Below are positions 12,520-23,997 of a DNA stretch of 64,000 nt, piece by piece; position 1 is the first letter of the stretch, and every line of letters begins with the position of its first letter. Both the position numbers and the translations under genes were made by a program. The notes below the pieces were generated by a model that saw only the letters and a program-made list of their open reading frames with translations, was not told where the DNA came from and made no database searches. The stretch covers positions 50,337,848 to 50,401,847 of the forward strand of contig NC_061812.1 in assembly GCF_021462225.1 (NCBI RefSeq), read 5' to 3'. Source of the stretch: Girardinichthys multiradiatus. Lineage: Eukaryota > Chordata > Actinopteri > Cyprinodontiformes > Goodeidae.

Positions 12520-13140
12520 TAGTGATGTTACCCCTAACACCGGGGTTTCAAAGCATGCTTCAAACTCGACAGGGTAGTTATGGTGGAGCAGTGGGTATAA
12601 TAATAATACGTCATCAATGCTGAGGCATTATAGAGCCAAACACGAGAACACCAATCAAGGTCAGCATAACATAGATATACATGCAGAATTAGAAAGAATG
12701 ATAGTTAAATGTTTGAAAGTTAAATTGAAGTTACTTTTCTTAATTTTTTTTTGTTATTTATTTAAAATGGGACAGTGGAATTTCATAAAACATATGACAA
12801 TTGAAGTTTAAGAAGCCAGAATTAGCCCAATGGCTATTTGTCATCTGTAATCTCCTACAGTTCACATTGTTTTTAAATTATTATTTTTTCATGAGTTAAT
12901 TACTCAGAATCTTTAATGAGTTACTAAAAACACATTTGTACAACACGCATATATACATACATACGTGCTATTTACACAAGAGGTGCATCACATTCGCGGG
13001 ACTTCATTTGGTGCAACAATCACTACTGCCAGTAGATGTCACCCAAGGGAATTGAATGAAGCTTCTGGTAGTGAACCACTTTATGACACAATGGTTCAAA
13101 ATGATTCTATGCTTCAAAAAGCCTCATTTTGACATCACTA
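12520..13140. mobile_element. Non-autonomous hAT transposon with 8-bp target duplication
   Basis: The ends are TAGTGATGT and its inverted counterpart ACATCACTA. GAACCAGG is perfectly duplicated immediately outside both ends (12512-12519 and 13141-13148); 8-bp duplications are diagnostic of hAT elements. At 12612-12660 the plus strand encodes SSMLRHYRAKHEN, which matches the end of a BED-type zinc finger, the usual DNA-binding domain of hAT transposases. No catalytic domain remains, so this is a 621-bp deletion derivative. Confidence 0.88.
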
Positions 13141-13148
13141 GAACCAGG

Positions 13149-13735
13149 TAATATTCTTGAACACTTGAACTCCAGATAAAGAATCCAGGCGGTGGACGAG
13201 AACAGGATCCAAGGAGCAGATCTTCTGAAAAAGACACAGATATTGTAAGCTAGGTTCTTTCACTAAACAGAGAACTTAAACTATGAGGCTAGATGGTATC
13301 ACAGATCGACATTACTCTGGCGCTGAAGTGCTGGCAGCAGACTCCTCTTGAGCCTCCAGTAACAAGGTCTGATTGGCACCACCCGGGCATCACATCCAGC
13401 CAGCTCACCCCTGCTCCCATCTAGAGGTTGAGTATGGACATGACGGGAACACAAAAGAAGAACAAGATCGCTGGTTTTGTAGCTCATGCTGCACAACATG
13501 AGAGCACACACACAGGACATAGAAGATGCCTCCACAGAATTATAAGGAGGGGGGTAGAAGCCATTAAGAGTTGTCATTCTGGACCTGAATGAACTTGTGC
13601 TTTAATTATAAAATCAGGATTACGATGCAGTTCAGTTGAGCTGCCGTCGCCCCGTATGCTGAGACAGAAGGAGCAACAGAGACAATCACTTTCTCTCTTT
13701 GCAGATGTCAGAGTTAACAGCAGAGTTTTTTTTTA
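13149..13735. other. Unassigned repeat-like DNA, no gene seen
   Basis: I see no supportable coding region. The part around 13300-13450 (CCAGCCAGCTCACCCCTGC and neighbours) resembles high-copy fish repeat sequence, but I cannot name the family. Confidence 0.3.
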
Positions 13736-13739
13736 AATA

Positions 13740-14416
13740 ACAGAAATGTAAATGAAGCTGTAGTAGAAGCAGCCCGTGCGCCCTGAATTGGATGCACGAC
13801 ATCCCGCTGGAGGCCAAGCTTCTCTAAGCGCTCCCGTTTAGCGGCCCAGAGATGCTGGCCTATCTCTGGGTAGCTTCCGATCGCCTTACCGCTTGGAGGA
13901 GAGCATCTTTGGTATCTGCCACGGGCGACCTAACAGCAGCAACTGCAGATTCGGGAACCACGGAGCGACTGTGTTTGGGGGCTATAAGATATTATTGAAA
14001 AACTGTTCCTCTCACAGCTGTTCCAGGATCAGCTGATCCAGGAAGAATGCGTAAAGGAGCATCTGTGGCCACAGACTGTGAACAAAGGTGCCCACTCCTA
14101 ATGGTGAATCCTCCGGTGGGCTCAGTAAGATCAACCGTTGAAACTGTGTGTTCTCCAGTGTCACGAGCAGATCCACTGCTGGTCTGTCAATCTGCTCCAA
14201 TGTGGGAGATCCTGTCTCCATGTCAGGGACCCCCCTGGACATGATGTCAGATTTTCTGTTCAGGACCCCGAGGATGTAAACTGCTCTGATGGAGAGCAGG
14301 TTCATGCATCCCAGCATAGAAGCTGTCTGTCTTATGCCTCCTTGCTGGTTTATGTTAACTGCTGCAAAGTCCAAGTGCCAGGGAGCTTCCTCGCTCCCTG
14401 GCCGCCAATCCACCAC
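13740..14416 (-). pseudogene. DIRS-type retrotransposon remnant: RNase H tail and recombinase start
   Basis: Read on the minus strand, 14416-14012 encodes IRAVYILGVLNRKSDIMSRG, followed by PLGVGTFVHSLWPQMLLYAF. Both blocks match the region after reverse transcriptase in fish DIRS elements (an RNase H with an LNxxADxxSR-type motif). Further on, LGLQRDVVHPIQGARAASTT resembles the N-terminal arm-binding region of DIRS tyrosine recombinases. Order and strand are consistent with one decayed element. No reverse transcriptase core is present. Gypsy RNase H is the alternative for the first block. Confidence 0.5.
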
Positions 14417-14419
14417 CAG

Positions 14420-14999
14420 TGTCGGATCAGGGGGAAGACATATTTAAGCCTTACAAATGATCATCTTAGCTCATGTCATTCTCGGCATTCATGTCTTCCT
14501 CCCAGGTCCGAGCGCCAAAGAAACAACCATGTAATTTCTCATCATTAAAACTTTTCTAATTGCCATCCCTCTCTTTGTGAGTCTTTTCAGATTGAATTTC
14601 TGTTTCACTTGAAGACCTTGTTCTTTGTCTCAGCCGTCAAACTGAAGCTTTTTTTTTTCTGTTAAGTAATTCAGCAGTGAAACTATGAGGAAATTGAATG
14701 TCCTTACCTTTCATCAGAAGTGATCTGGACTGGATCCAACAGAACCAGTTAAACAGCATCGGAAGCTGCCAAAGAGCAGCGAGTTTCACTCAGTTTCCAC
14801 TCCATAGCAGCTGATCCCAGTTAAATGCTCTGTTCACACAAATAGGCCAGAAGGTTCTGGACCTCATGTTCGAAGAAGTTCTGCTACCAGATCCAGTGTA
14901 CAGAGGCTGTTACAAGTGATCTGAGAGTTGTGTTGTGTTCAGAGCCACACAGCTCCCCCTCCAAATCACTACACCTCCAGGGTGGGTGTGTCTTTGAGA
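14420..14999. other. Upstream region of the Ig gene, no gene seen
   Basis: No coding region is supported. The stretch leads into the presumed promoter of the leader exon at 15126. Confidence 0.35.
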
Positions 15000-15125
15000 T
15001 CTGGTGGCTAGTGTAGAGGAAGAGACAGTGAAGTGTTGTCAGAGAGTCAGGAGATGATCAGCTGCTGATGTCCTCCAGGGCTTTGAAGGTGTCAGAGTTT
15101 GTTCTTGTTGCTCTCTGACAGAAGG
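15000..15125 (+). promoter_or_regulatory. Putative promoter and 5' UTR of the Ig gene
   Basis: AGAGGAAG at 15015-15022 is a good ETS/PU.1-type GGAA site, common in leukocyte promoters that lack a TATA box; no TATA box is visible. The following ~100 bases run without an upstream ATG in good context to the signal-peptide ATG at 15126. The assignment is inferred from position and motif only. Confidence 0.3.
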
Positions 15126-15162
15126 ATGAAGATGTTGGTGGTGTTTGGGATCCTCCTGCAAA
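15126..15162 (+). CDS. Signal-peptide exon of a V-set Ig receptor gene
   Basis: The exon encodes MKMLVVFGILLQ plus one base and ends at a consensus donor (A|GTAAGA), so the intron is phase 1. The short charged start and hydrophobic core are a typical leader. The V1 exon at 27677 begins in phase 1 with TT TCC CAG and joins in frame to give ...LLQISQHALA. This leader-then-V layout is common in teleost butyrophilin/B7-like V-set genes. The intron to V1 would be about 12.5 kb, filled with transposon debris. It could instead serve another V exon further on; no transcript is available to decide. Confidence 0.65.
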
Positions 15163-16124
15163 GTAAGATCAGCTTCCTCGCTCTAATCATCTTCACTTCA
15201 GTCTCTGCATTTTCTCTCTGGAGGCTGCTCAACTCAACCCAACGATGTTCTGGGGATATATGCTGCAGATTGTAGCATCGCTGGGTTCCTTCATATGAAC
15301 TGCAGCTTGATTCTGTTGCTGTGTGCTGTTGTTTAGCTGAAGTTCTGACACAGGTTGATCTAGGACCAAACTAAAGGAACTGAGGTTCTGCATTGTGTTC
15401 TAGTCTCACTTTAGATTCTCAAACTGGGGAGATTCCAGTTTAGTTGGTAACATCTTTTAGTGGGTTTATTCAGATTGTGGTTCCTTGTCATTATGCTCAG
15501 GCTCTAGGTCTTGGTTCTGGTCTGTTCCTACTTTAATGTTCTACATAATTGGCTCCTGGTGACTGGAGTTGCCTTTATGTTGTTTCTGGATCAGCACATT
15601 GTGTTCTGGTTCAAATTACTCATCCTTAACCAGTCCTTCCAACAGATCCACTCTGTGGGTTTTACTGTTCATGGTTTGATTATTGTCTCTGTGATCCAAC
15701 TAGTTCATCCAGTTTTTCTAATCTGTTTGGATTTAGATTTCCTGCTTCAGTTGATTCATTAGTGTCGCTACCTTTAAATAAAGTTTATAGTTATGTAGAG
15801 TTTATGTATGGGGCCTGCTGAGACCCATTTGGACCATCTTCTTTCAGAAACACTTGAGTCCAGACTCTCAGCCTGCAGTGAACTCTATTCTGACTAATCC
15901 AATCTTAGTTAGCCTCAGTTTTCTATAAGCAGCAAACATCAGCAGGTCTCCTCATGTTTCTATAGAACCACTGATGCATTCAGAGAACACCTGATAAATC
16001 CTGATTCAAGTAAAAATCACTGAACTGCATCAGTTATAGTTGGAACTTAATAACGTGACCTAGGGAACATGATGTGAGAAAAGTAAAACAGAACAAATAA
16101 TGTGACCTAATTGGGCTTCAAAGA
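15163..16124. other. Intron, no feature recognised
   Basis: This is the first kilobase of the presumed intron 1. An open frame at 15511-15762 has no family resemblance and no splice support; I treat it as chance. Confidence 0.4.
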
Positions 16125-16540
16125 TTCCAGTGTTGTGGAAGACCTCCTGTCTTGTTGCGGTACCAAAGAAAACTCACCCATCAGTCCTCAATGACTAAAG
16201 ACCTGTTGCCCTGACATCCCACATCATGAAGGTCCTCGAGAGGCTCCTGTTGGCCCACCTGAGTAAGCAAACAGTAAACCATCAGGACCCCCTTCAGTTT
16301 GCTTATCGCTGTGGAGTTGGAGCAGAAGATGCCATCATACACCTGCTTCAACAAACCCACTGTCATTTGGACAAAGCCAGCAGCACTGTGAGGATCATGT
16401 TCTTTGATTTCTCCAGTGCATTTAATACAATCCAACCTGATTTGCTTTGTCAGAAACTCCAGAAGACTCAGGTGGAGGCCTCAACAATCTCCTGGATCAA
16501 AGACTACCTGACAAACAGACCACAGCAGGCGCATAGTTAG
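16125..16540 (+). pseudogene. LINE reverse transcriptase fragment
   Basis: The translation shows THPSVLND*RPVALTSHIMKV, LQFAYRCGVGAEDAI and MFFDFSSAFNTIQPDLL (motif A region), then SWIKDYLTNRPQ. This is the fingers/palm part of a CR1-group non-LTR reverse transcriptase. Motifs B and C are missing, and there is a stop before RPVAL. The fragment at 56506-56967 is from a similar family. Confidence 0.75.
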
Positions 16541-18115
16541 ACCTGGGCTTCCGGGGAGGAAGCCCCGCATGTTTTCTGAATAGCCCCTGACTTCTTGATA
16601 GAAGAAATTTAGAAATATTAAAAAGCCACAAAATGGTATTGGACTTCACATTTTTATTTAAAAACAATCAGATTTTTTCAATTGTGTTCCATATAATCAC
16701 GTCCTGCTCCACCTAACTTGACAATGAGTTAAAAGGAGAAGACAAAAAAATACTTATTTGCGCACTCGCGGCACCGCGAATGTGCAACGACGCGCACAGC
16801 CAGGGATGGACCAGAACAATAGTTCACTCCAGGTCGACCTGCCTCCTTCATTACCTGAAAAGTTACACTGAGCGGCTCAAACAGGGCTCATTTCAGAGCA
16901 ACCATGGAGCCAACCAGAGAGTGGGAGCCTGGTGGGCGTGTGTTCAGGAACAGGTGGAAGCCGAGTGGTATAACCCAGATGAAGATAGCGGTAACACCTG
17001 AATGCTGACTTGGAATGGGCTAATTGTAAGTTACAGCTAATCACTGATTCACCCAGCAAGACATGAGGTGGAGGTTCACTCTAATGAGCATCTTACGGTC
17101 ATGATGAGGGACTTTCACCTGAGCTACAGGTGAAGTTAAATAATCTGACTGTGATAGAGAACAGCAGCAACCTTCTCTGTGAGCTTCTAGCTGGATTGGC
17201 ATCATAATGTGAAAATATCTGGTCCTTTGCTTCATTCAAAATAAAAGCATTTAATCCTAACGTAGCTGAACACATTAAAAGGTCCTTCAGATCATCACAT
17301 TGATCTCATTGCTGCAGCCAGTCCTATAGTCCAGTTCTACATGTAGACAGAACCAGGTGTTGCTCAATAAACCAGGAAAATATCTCCTGGTTCCAGAAAG
17401 ACGTAGTAGAAAGTGTAAAAGTAAGTCTCCCTCTTCTCTTTCATATCTTCTGTGCTGATTCTAAACATACAGTTCTGGCTTTAAAGATGCAGGATAATTA
17501 AGAAATAAATCATAGCAATTAATCACAGGTGGACCATTAATTAGCTAACTATTTTATTTTTATGAATTACCCATGTAATATTATATAAACTAAACTAATC
17601 AAACAAGGATACAGATTTACTGAAATTGAGACATACATACCATATGTATACAGTTATTAATATTTTAAACACCACAACTTAACACCCTTTCCTCTTAAAG
17701 TGTTTAATAGTAAGAACTGCACTAATGTCTCACATGCAGAACAAAAGACTGTGTTGAAAAATGTTTCTTTTATTATTTTTGGCAGGACACATTTCTTCAG
17801 AAGTGGAATGAAGGGCTGAAAAGATGGTGATAAAAGAGAACAGGTTCATAAAAGAAGGAACAATTATTGCAAACCTTTTTTGTTTGATTCACAATAGTTT
17901 ATATTCAGTCTAAAACCAGCCGAGACAGAGAACTGGTACAATATGTCCTATATTATTTTAATTTTAAATTACCTATAAATTGTCTTATGGAAATCTAAGC
18001 ATTTTGGATTTGGGCTAAAGCCCCCAATGTTTTGAGACCCTAAAAACGTGCCTGGACCACAGTATGTAAGACAGACTGCTACAGGAGATCCTTCCTGCTC
18101 ACAGAAACAAGGATA
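16541..18115. other. Intron, no gene seen
   Basis: I see no supported exon or complete repeat in this stretch. Confidence 0.35.
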
Positions 18116-18148
18116 AGATGGATGGATGGATGGATGGATGGGTGGGTG
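18116..18148 (+). repeat. (GATG)n microsatellite
   Basis: AGATGGATGGATGGATGG continues into GGTGGGTGTG. It lies at the end of a short retroposon-like tail. Confidence 0.85.
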
Positions 18149-18229
18149 TGTGCCTGTTTTGTGCCCGTTATCGCCCGATCCTCTGCCTATGTCTGTCTTT
18201 CTAAGGTACCAGTGCAATTACCATTAAAC

Positions 18230-18715
18230 GTTTCTACTAACCAATCCGGCCAAGTTTCCAGAGATCCTATGTGGGTTCCCACAGTGTTTCGGCCAAGTCT
18301 CCAGAGTTCAGCCTTGGGTTCCAGTCACTGAAGCTCCATCCTGGGTTTCAGCGATCTCTGGACCAGCTTCCTGAACTTCTTTGTGAGCTTCAGTGCTCTG
18401 TGAACCATTTTTCAGAACTCCATCGTGGCTTCTAGGCTCCAAAGCTCTGCCATGGACTCTACATGCCTCCTGGTCAACAAGGATTTCTGTGGGTTCCTTA
18501 TGCTCTTCCATCGACCTCCAAGGTCTGTGCCACAGATCTCCATAACTGTGCCTCCTTGGGAGGACTTCCCTGTCACCCACCTGAACTCTGTTTCTAGTCC
18601 TCCTTCTGAGCCCCCTTTGGCCCACCCTGTTTGGGTTGTTTTTGATTATTTTCATGGACTCATTGAGGGCATCTTGGATCCACTTTTGAGGAGGGGGAAA
18701 TTCCATGATCTGTAG
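18230..18715. repeat. Unassigned retroelement-like segment
   Basis: A region richer in GC than its surroundings, open on both strands for ~130 and ~95 codons. The minus frame is very Arg/Glu/His-rich with no domain, and the plus frame ends GILDPLLRRGKFHDL. The plus-strand end followed by CATGATCTGTAGG resembles the 3' end of an internal region running into an LTR in some fish retroelements. The assignment is weak. Confidence 0.25.
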
Positions 18716-19538
18716 GTCTTTGATTTTTTTATTTGATCTATGTTTATTCCGTGTTGTTTATGTTCTCTAGTGACTTAATTATTTGTTAGTTTATTCTTGT
18801 ATTCCTATACATTTATATTTCTGTTAGATTCCTTTCAGTGTTTTTGTGATCCTCTCAGTCTGCTTCTGCCCATTTCTCTCCTCCCTCAGCTCTCTCTCTC
18901 TTTATTGGTCTCAGCTGTATAATTCTCTCTTGATAACTCTCAAAGGCTTGCCATGCCTTTGTTGGGTCATTCATTTTGGTCTGATGGACCAACTGGGCTG
19001 CGCAGTTCGACATGCGCAGCTCAGCATTCGTCGTAACGATGGGCATCGAAGCTGACATCATCAGAGCTATGAAAGCAGAGGAAACAAACTTTTAAGCACC
19101 ATTTCCCAGCTGTAGTGAACCGCTACGCTCGGGGGCAAACTCTGGAGAATAGAAGCTCGCGGGTTCTTTTATATTAAATCAGACAGGTGTATTTAGAGGT
19201 CTGGGCAGGGTGAGGCATATTTAAGATGAAATAGGATCACCAATAGTTAATCCAAGGTATTAACTTGTTGGATGCAATGTTGATTGAAGTGTTTTACGCT
19301 GAACTGTTTTGACTTACTGTTTGAATACTGTGGACGCGCAATGAGTGGTTGCACTCAAGTTTGGATGCGTTCAATTCCTGGCTGATTGCCAATCAGCCAG
19401 GAATTAAAGCTTACCTTTGGAAGTTTTTCATTCAAAACAGACTGCAGTCTGAACCTTGTGGCCTGGCCACTACATTGTTTGTTCCACCATTTTATTACCC
19501 TTGGGGTTTTTCTCCCACCTTAGAGTTTTATGACCCTT
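18716..19538. other. Intron, no gene seen
   Basis: T-rich sequence without supported features. CCCTT at 19534-19538 is the target duplication of the next element. Confidence 0.35.
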
Positions 19539-20086
19539 TGTCATGTCCTGCCAGTTAGTGGAGTTTTGTGTTGTTTTTTTTTGTTTTAGATTTTTTTAGA
19601 TTCCTTCTGTGTAGCTTTGTTTTTTCCTGGATTCTGGTGTTTCTTGTGTTCGGTCATATTTTCCTGTAGATCTGTTTTTCACTGGGTTTTGTTATTAAGT
19701 TTAGTTTCTTTATTTTTCTGTTCAGTTCCTCATGTCATTAGGCTAATCAGATACAATTCCCTCAGTTTCCCTGCAGCCTGTTTCCACACCTGTGCCATGT
19801 TTCACCTGATAACTTGTCTCCCTGCACGTTGGTTCATGCTCCACTTCCCCCAGTACTTAAGCTTTCTGGTTTTCATTCTTCCCCACTGGTTCCGCCTGAA
19901 TTCCTCTGCCATCAACCCTGGTTGTAACCTATTCTTGTATCCTGGCTCCATGTTTAACTTCCATGTTCTGGCTTACCCATGTAAGCTGTTATTATTATTA
20001 TTAAAAGAAGAAACCTTATTACTCACCATGCGACTCACGAGCGTCAGTCTGCCATTGGTCCAAACAAACCACAACAATTCATGACA
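19539..20086 (+). mobile_element. Solo LTR, 548 bp, with 5-bp target duplication
   Basis: It begins TGTCATG and ends CATGACA, the perfect inverted TG...CA termini of an LTR, and CCCTT is duplicated directly outside both ends (19534-19538 and 20087-20091). An internal ATTAAAAGAAG stretch near 20000 could be the polyadenylation signal for plus orientation. No internal retroelement sequence is attached, so it is a solo LTR left by recombination. The 5-bp duplication fits Ty3/gypsy-type or related LTR elements. Confidence 0.82.
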
Positions 20087-20408
20087 CCCTTCGTTCGAGA
20101 TTTGGGGCGATCAGCTGCTAGTGGCTAAGGGGCGTGTCCCTACCGTTCTACCAGCTGATAGCCGTGGTTGAGAAACACACACACAGCGTAATGGTGTTTG
20201 ATCATCTTTCCAAGTTAATCCGAATTGTTGTGTTATTCTCATTTGTCCGTAAACTGCTGGTTTGATTTCCATCTACCCTCCAACACATTTCCTTATTTTT
20301 GATTATTAGTGTACACCTTTTTGTAGAATAGTGTATGCTTAGTATTCTGAACGTTGTTAGGACAGAATAGTTTGATTGTAAGAGGGACTATTGGTTTAAT
20401 AGATTTTC

Positions 20409-20746
20409 TGTCATGCCCAGCCAGTGTCTGAGCATGTGTTTGTGTTTTGCTCTGTCTCCCTGCAATCTGTGTCACACCTGTTCCTTGTTGTCCCTCATTG
20501 TCTGGTCTCGTCGTTCATTGGTTCCCCCTGCTGTTCTTTCTGTATAGAAGTTGCCTTTGTTCCCCGCTGGTTCCTTGACGGTGTCTTTCTATGTCATTCT
20601 GTCGTGTCTGGTCTGGTGTCCTGATCGTTGTAAACCTGCTGTCTGGATTCCGTGTGGACAAGAATTAAAACCTGACTTACCTTCATTCCACTGGCTCCTG
20701 GTATCTTCTCTGCACTTTAGTCCTACCTCAAACTCACATCATGACA
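20409..20746 (+). mobile_element. Solo LTR, 338 bp, with 5-bp target duplication
   Basis: It starts TGTCATGCCC and ends CATCATGACA; TTTTC is duplicated on both sides (20404-20408 and 20747-20751). AATTAAAACCTGAC near 20665 is a likely polyadenylation signal on the plus strand. It shares terminal bases with the LTR at 19539 but differs in length and internal sequence, so it is a related but separate family. Confidence 0.82.
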
Positions 20747-20751
20747 TTTTC

Positions 20752-21559
20752 ACATGGATAAAGAGACAGTGTTTATGTTTATTTTTTATAGAAGTGATTA
20801 TCTGTCGAGATAAGGTTAAAATCCCACCATTCGGTGAAACGGCTGATAACACAGTGACATTTGGCTTGGTTTTGGTCAATAATTATTAATCATTAATGAG
20901 AATTATCTAATTGTAATTATTAAGTGCTGTGAGCCCCATAATCACACCACCAGAGCATATCTCTGATCTTTATTCATAAGAAATTATTTCTGGTTACAAT
21001 TTTTTTCTTTTAAATTATACTTTTTAATTATAATTTTTGATTAAATATTTATAGTCAGTAAGCATAAATCGAACACCTTTCTCCTCACTTTTCCTTGTGT
21101 AGATAATAAACTTGTCATTTAAAAATGTCTACTTTTGTTTTGTACATATTAGAAAGACTTTCTGACAAATTGATTGCTTAAAAGAAAAAAGCTAAGAATA
21201 ACCCAATAGTTGGATAAATGACTTTTGGTTTGGTATGATTTGGTCAACAGAATTAGAACCATGAAGTAGCTGTTTAAATACATTTAATTCCATTAAACAA
21301 TAGCTCAGTATCAGGAAATCCAAACGCTGGTATTTAGTTAGGTGACTTTTTCTCAAAAACTAGATGTTAAGTGCGCGGTGGTGGTGCAGGAATTCAGTGC
21401 GCGACCCATGTACAGAAGCTTTGGTCCTTGATGCAGTTTCACGGGTTTTAGTCCACTGCCGTTTGCTGCATGTCTTACCCCATGGCAAATAGGCCCTCAT
21501 CCTCAAACAGTGACTCTTCTGCAAAAGGCTAGTTATGGGAAGGTAGGGCAATCAGGTTA
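20752..21559. other. Intron, AT-rich, no gene seen
   Basis: Very AT-rich sequence; no exon or repeat boundary could be supported. Confidence 0.35.
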
Positions 21560-22650
21560 ATCTACCCTACCCATAGCTTTTAGCAAGGTGCGGTAAACCT
21601 GTCAAACCTTAGTCTGCTCATCAAGTGGTACTATAGTGTAAACAGAGCCACCTCCCTTGGGTGCCCTCAACATTCCATATTATAGATCTCAAGTCTTATG
21701 AAACCCCTAGTAGTGCAGTCACACAAAAATACCAACTGCCCTTCGATTAATAGCGGATCTTTCCCATGGTGGTCGCAGGCTTGCTTTCGGCGTTTCGCAG
21801 CCTGATCCAAGTGTTCCCTGGCACCTTCAAATTCTACATGCAGTCAAGTTTGTTGCTCTTACACCCACTCACAAACAGACCCACCAACGAGGATCTTAAC
21901 TACCCAACAGAAAAACAATGGGCAGTCTAGGTTCCAGACCGAACATTAGAAAAAACAGGAGACTCTCTAGTAGCCTGATGAGGAGTTGTGTTATAACAAT
22001 AGAGAACCAAGGGATTGGCATGTTAGTCCCCTTACGCACAGGCAGCATCCATGACAAATTGTGGAGAGTCCAATTAAACCACTTTCCAAACATCAGAACC
22101 TTAGTCACAGTGGCCGCATGTTGATCCTGATTCTCCATGCCATTTTGGGTGGGCTCTAGAGTGGTGTAATCAATTGCAAGAACCTCATGAAGGCATGATG
22201 CCAGTAGATGCCACATGTAGCTATGAGCCTTTGGGTGGACATCTTTGGCAACTTGGCATCTCTCACAGGCCTGGCACCATCGGGCCTCATTAGAGGCCAT
22301 ATTAGGCCAGTAACAGTGGAACCGTAGCACACTTGGCATCAACAACTGGAACATAGCTTCATTACCACTTCATCGAAACATCTTTGATACAGAACTCCAT
22401 CTCTCTTAGTGAAGGGGTCCCTTTGGTGAAGCAAAGCCAGTGTGGGCTACGACAGCTCCTCTCAGCTGAGAAGCTGCCCCCAGCATCCCAGCAGCTTTTG
22501 TAAAACAGGATCACCCTGCTGAGAAGCACAAAGATCAATGGTGTTATGCTGTGGGATAACGGCAACAAAGGCTTGAGTTGCCTCAACCTTCCTCAACTCT
22601 AAAGCTTGCTGTGGAAAATTTGGCAGGGCAGTACCTGGAAGCATAGCTTC
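21560..22650 (-). pseudogene. Ty3/gypsy-type integrase remnant
   Basis: On the minus strand the order is: RNase H-integrase linker (EAMLPGTALPNFP, LREMEFCIKDVS), the zinc-binding end (HCYWPNMA...CQACERCQVAK, with the CxxC pair), the start of the catalytic core (VLAIDYTTLEP, first catalytic Asp), and after gaps a C-terminal block (FEGAREHLDQAAKRRK) near 21830. The catalytic core is internally deleted and frames are broken, so it is dead. Gypsy integrase or a host-captured GIN-like gene are the options; the decay favours a transposon remnant. Confidence 0.65.
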
Positions 22651-22689
22651 CACATCTGGTGATTACACATGCATGGCATTTCTGCCTGT

Positions 22690-23180
22690 TGTACCTCCGA
22701 CAGTGCCACTGTGAGGGCTGCAAGGTCATCAGCCAGGGACCACCCTTCATCAATGTTTCTCTCTATTCACCCTGGAACATCTCGAGGTGTTGGAGCCAGA
22801 GCCAGATGTTTCCTTGCTTGGCCTCCTCATCAAGATCATGAAGAGCTCGCTTCCTTATGAGGCCTCAGACTCCAAAGGTTTTCAGGAGCCACTGTACAGA
22901 TGCCCAGGTGAAGCCTCTACATCCAACCTCCACTGCAAATGTGAATGCTCTCCACCCAGCCTGTAAGCCCATTGCTGACAGGTCTGCATACTTGTGCTTT
23001 TTGTGCTCGTATGTGGCCTCCATTTATTCTTCCCATGGGATGGTCAGTCCTACTATGAAAACTGCTATGGCAGTTGCTGAGCAGAGCACAATGTCTGGGT
23101 GCAGAGCTGTCATGGTGATCTCTGTGGGAACTTCAGCTGTCAAGATCGACTGCCATTTGCTGTTTGCCTGCTAATGACAA
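22690..23180 (-). pseudogene. Restriction-like endonuclease-type retroelement fragment
   Basis: The minus strand, with two in-frame stops, reads ALHPDIVLCSAT, VGLTIPWEE, KKHKYADLSAMGLQAGW, AVEVGCRGF and NIWLWL. The series PDIVL...LTIPWEE...VEVGCRGF recalls a conserved C-terminal region of fish retroelements with a PD-(D/E)xK-like nuclease. I recognise the pattern but am not certain of the family. The copy is degenerate. Confidence 0.4.
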
Positions 23181-23997
23181 GAGGAACCGTAGTGTTTTTT
23201 TCCATGTATACTGTATACTTATTACCCAGCAAGTACTCTCTAAACGCATCTGTCAGACCCCACTTAAGGGCCAGAAACTTGAGCTTCATGGAACTAAAGT
23301 TGGCCATATTCCACTATGCCTCGGATGGCATAGGGTATAGAAAGCCCTGCCCCCAAGCCACCATGACTGGCATCAATCTCCAAAATAAATTGGAGGGCGA
23401 AATCTAGGTAATCCAACACTAGTGTAGTGATTAAGGCTTCTTGCTAGTCTTAGCACTACCACACTGAGCTACAGATCTATGTAGAGGGGTTGCCTACTTG
23501 GCACCTGCTGGAACCTCAGTAATTCCTGAAGGAAGACTGAAAACATTTACAGTGTCCAATGTGCCAACTGCAGCACGGGGATACAACACCCCATAAAACA
23601 TACAAGATTTATAGAAATATAAATGTCAATACTGCTACAGTTGCAAAGTGAGAAAGTGCTTTGCTGTATATGTCAGACCAATTTTATGGATTGGTGCTTC
23701 ACTTTGGGTTTTTTTTTTCACTTTTGTTGGTTTTACTCAAGCTGCTTCAGGCTTGAATTTTTTTAGTTAGCTGTGGCCTTAAGTCAGAATGAATAAATAG
23801 GGACTGAGTTTGCTGAATGAAAAGTACTTTTGATTCTATGTTTGCAGTACATTTAAAAGTGCTATCACATTTATAATAAATAAATTGTAATAATTTGAGT
23901 GCATTCTTGGTACTTTCTCTGTATTTTACCTAAAGTACAGTAATTCAGCAGCTTCACCATGGGTAAAAACATTGATGTGAAATGTGCTCATTGTTTC
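23181..23997. other. Intron, no gene seen
   Basis: No supported coding or repeat feature. Confidence 0.35.
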
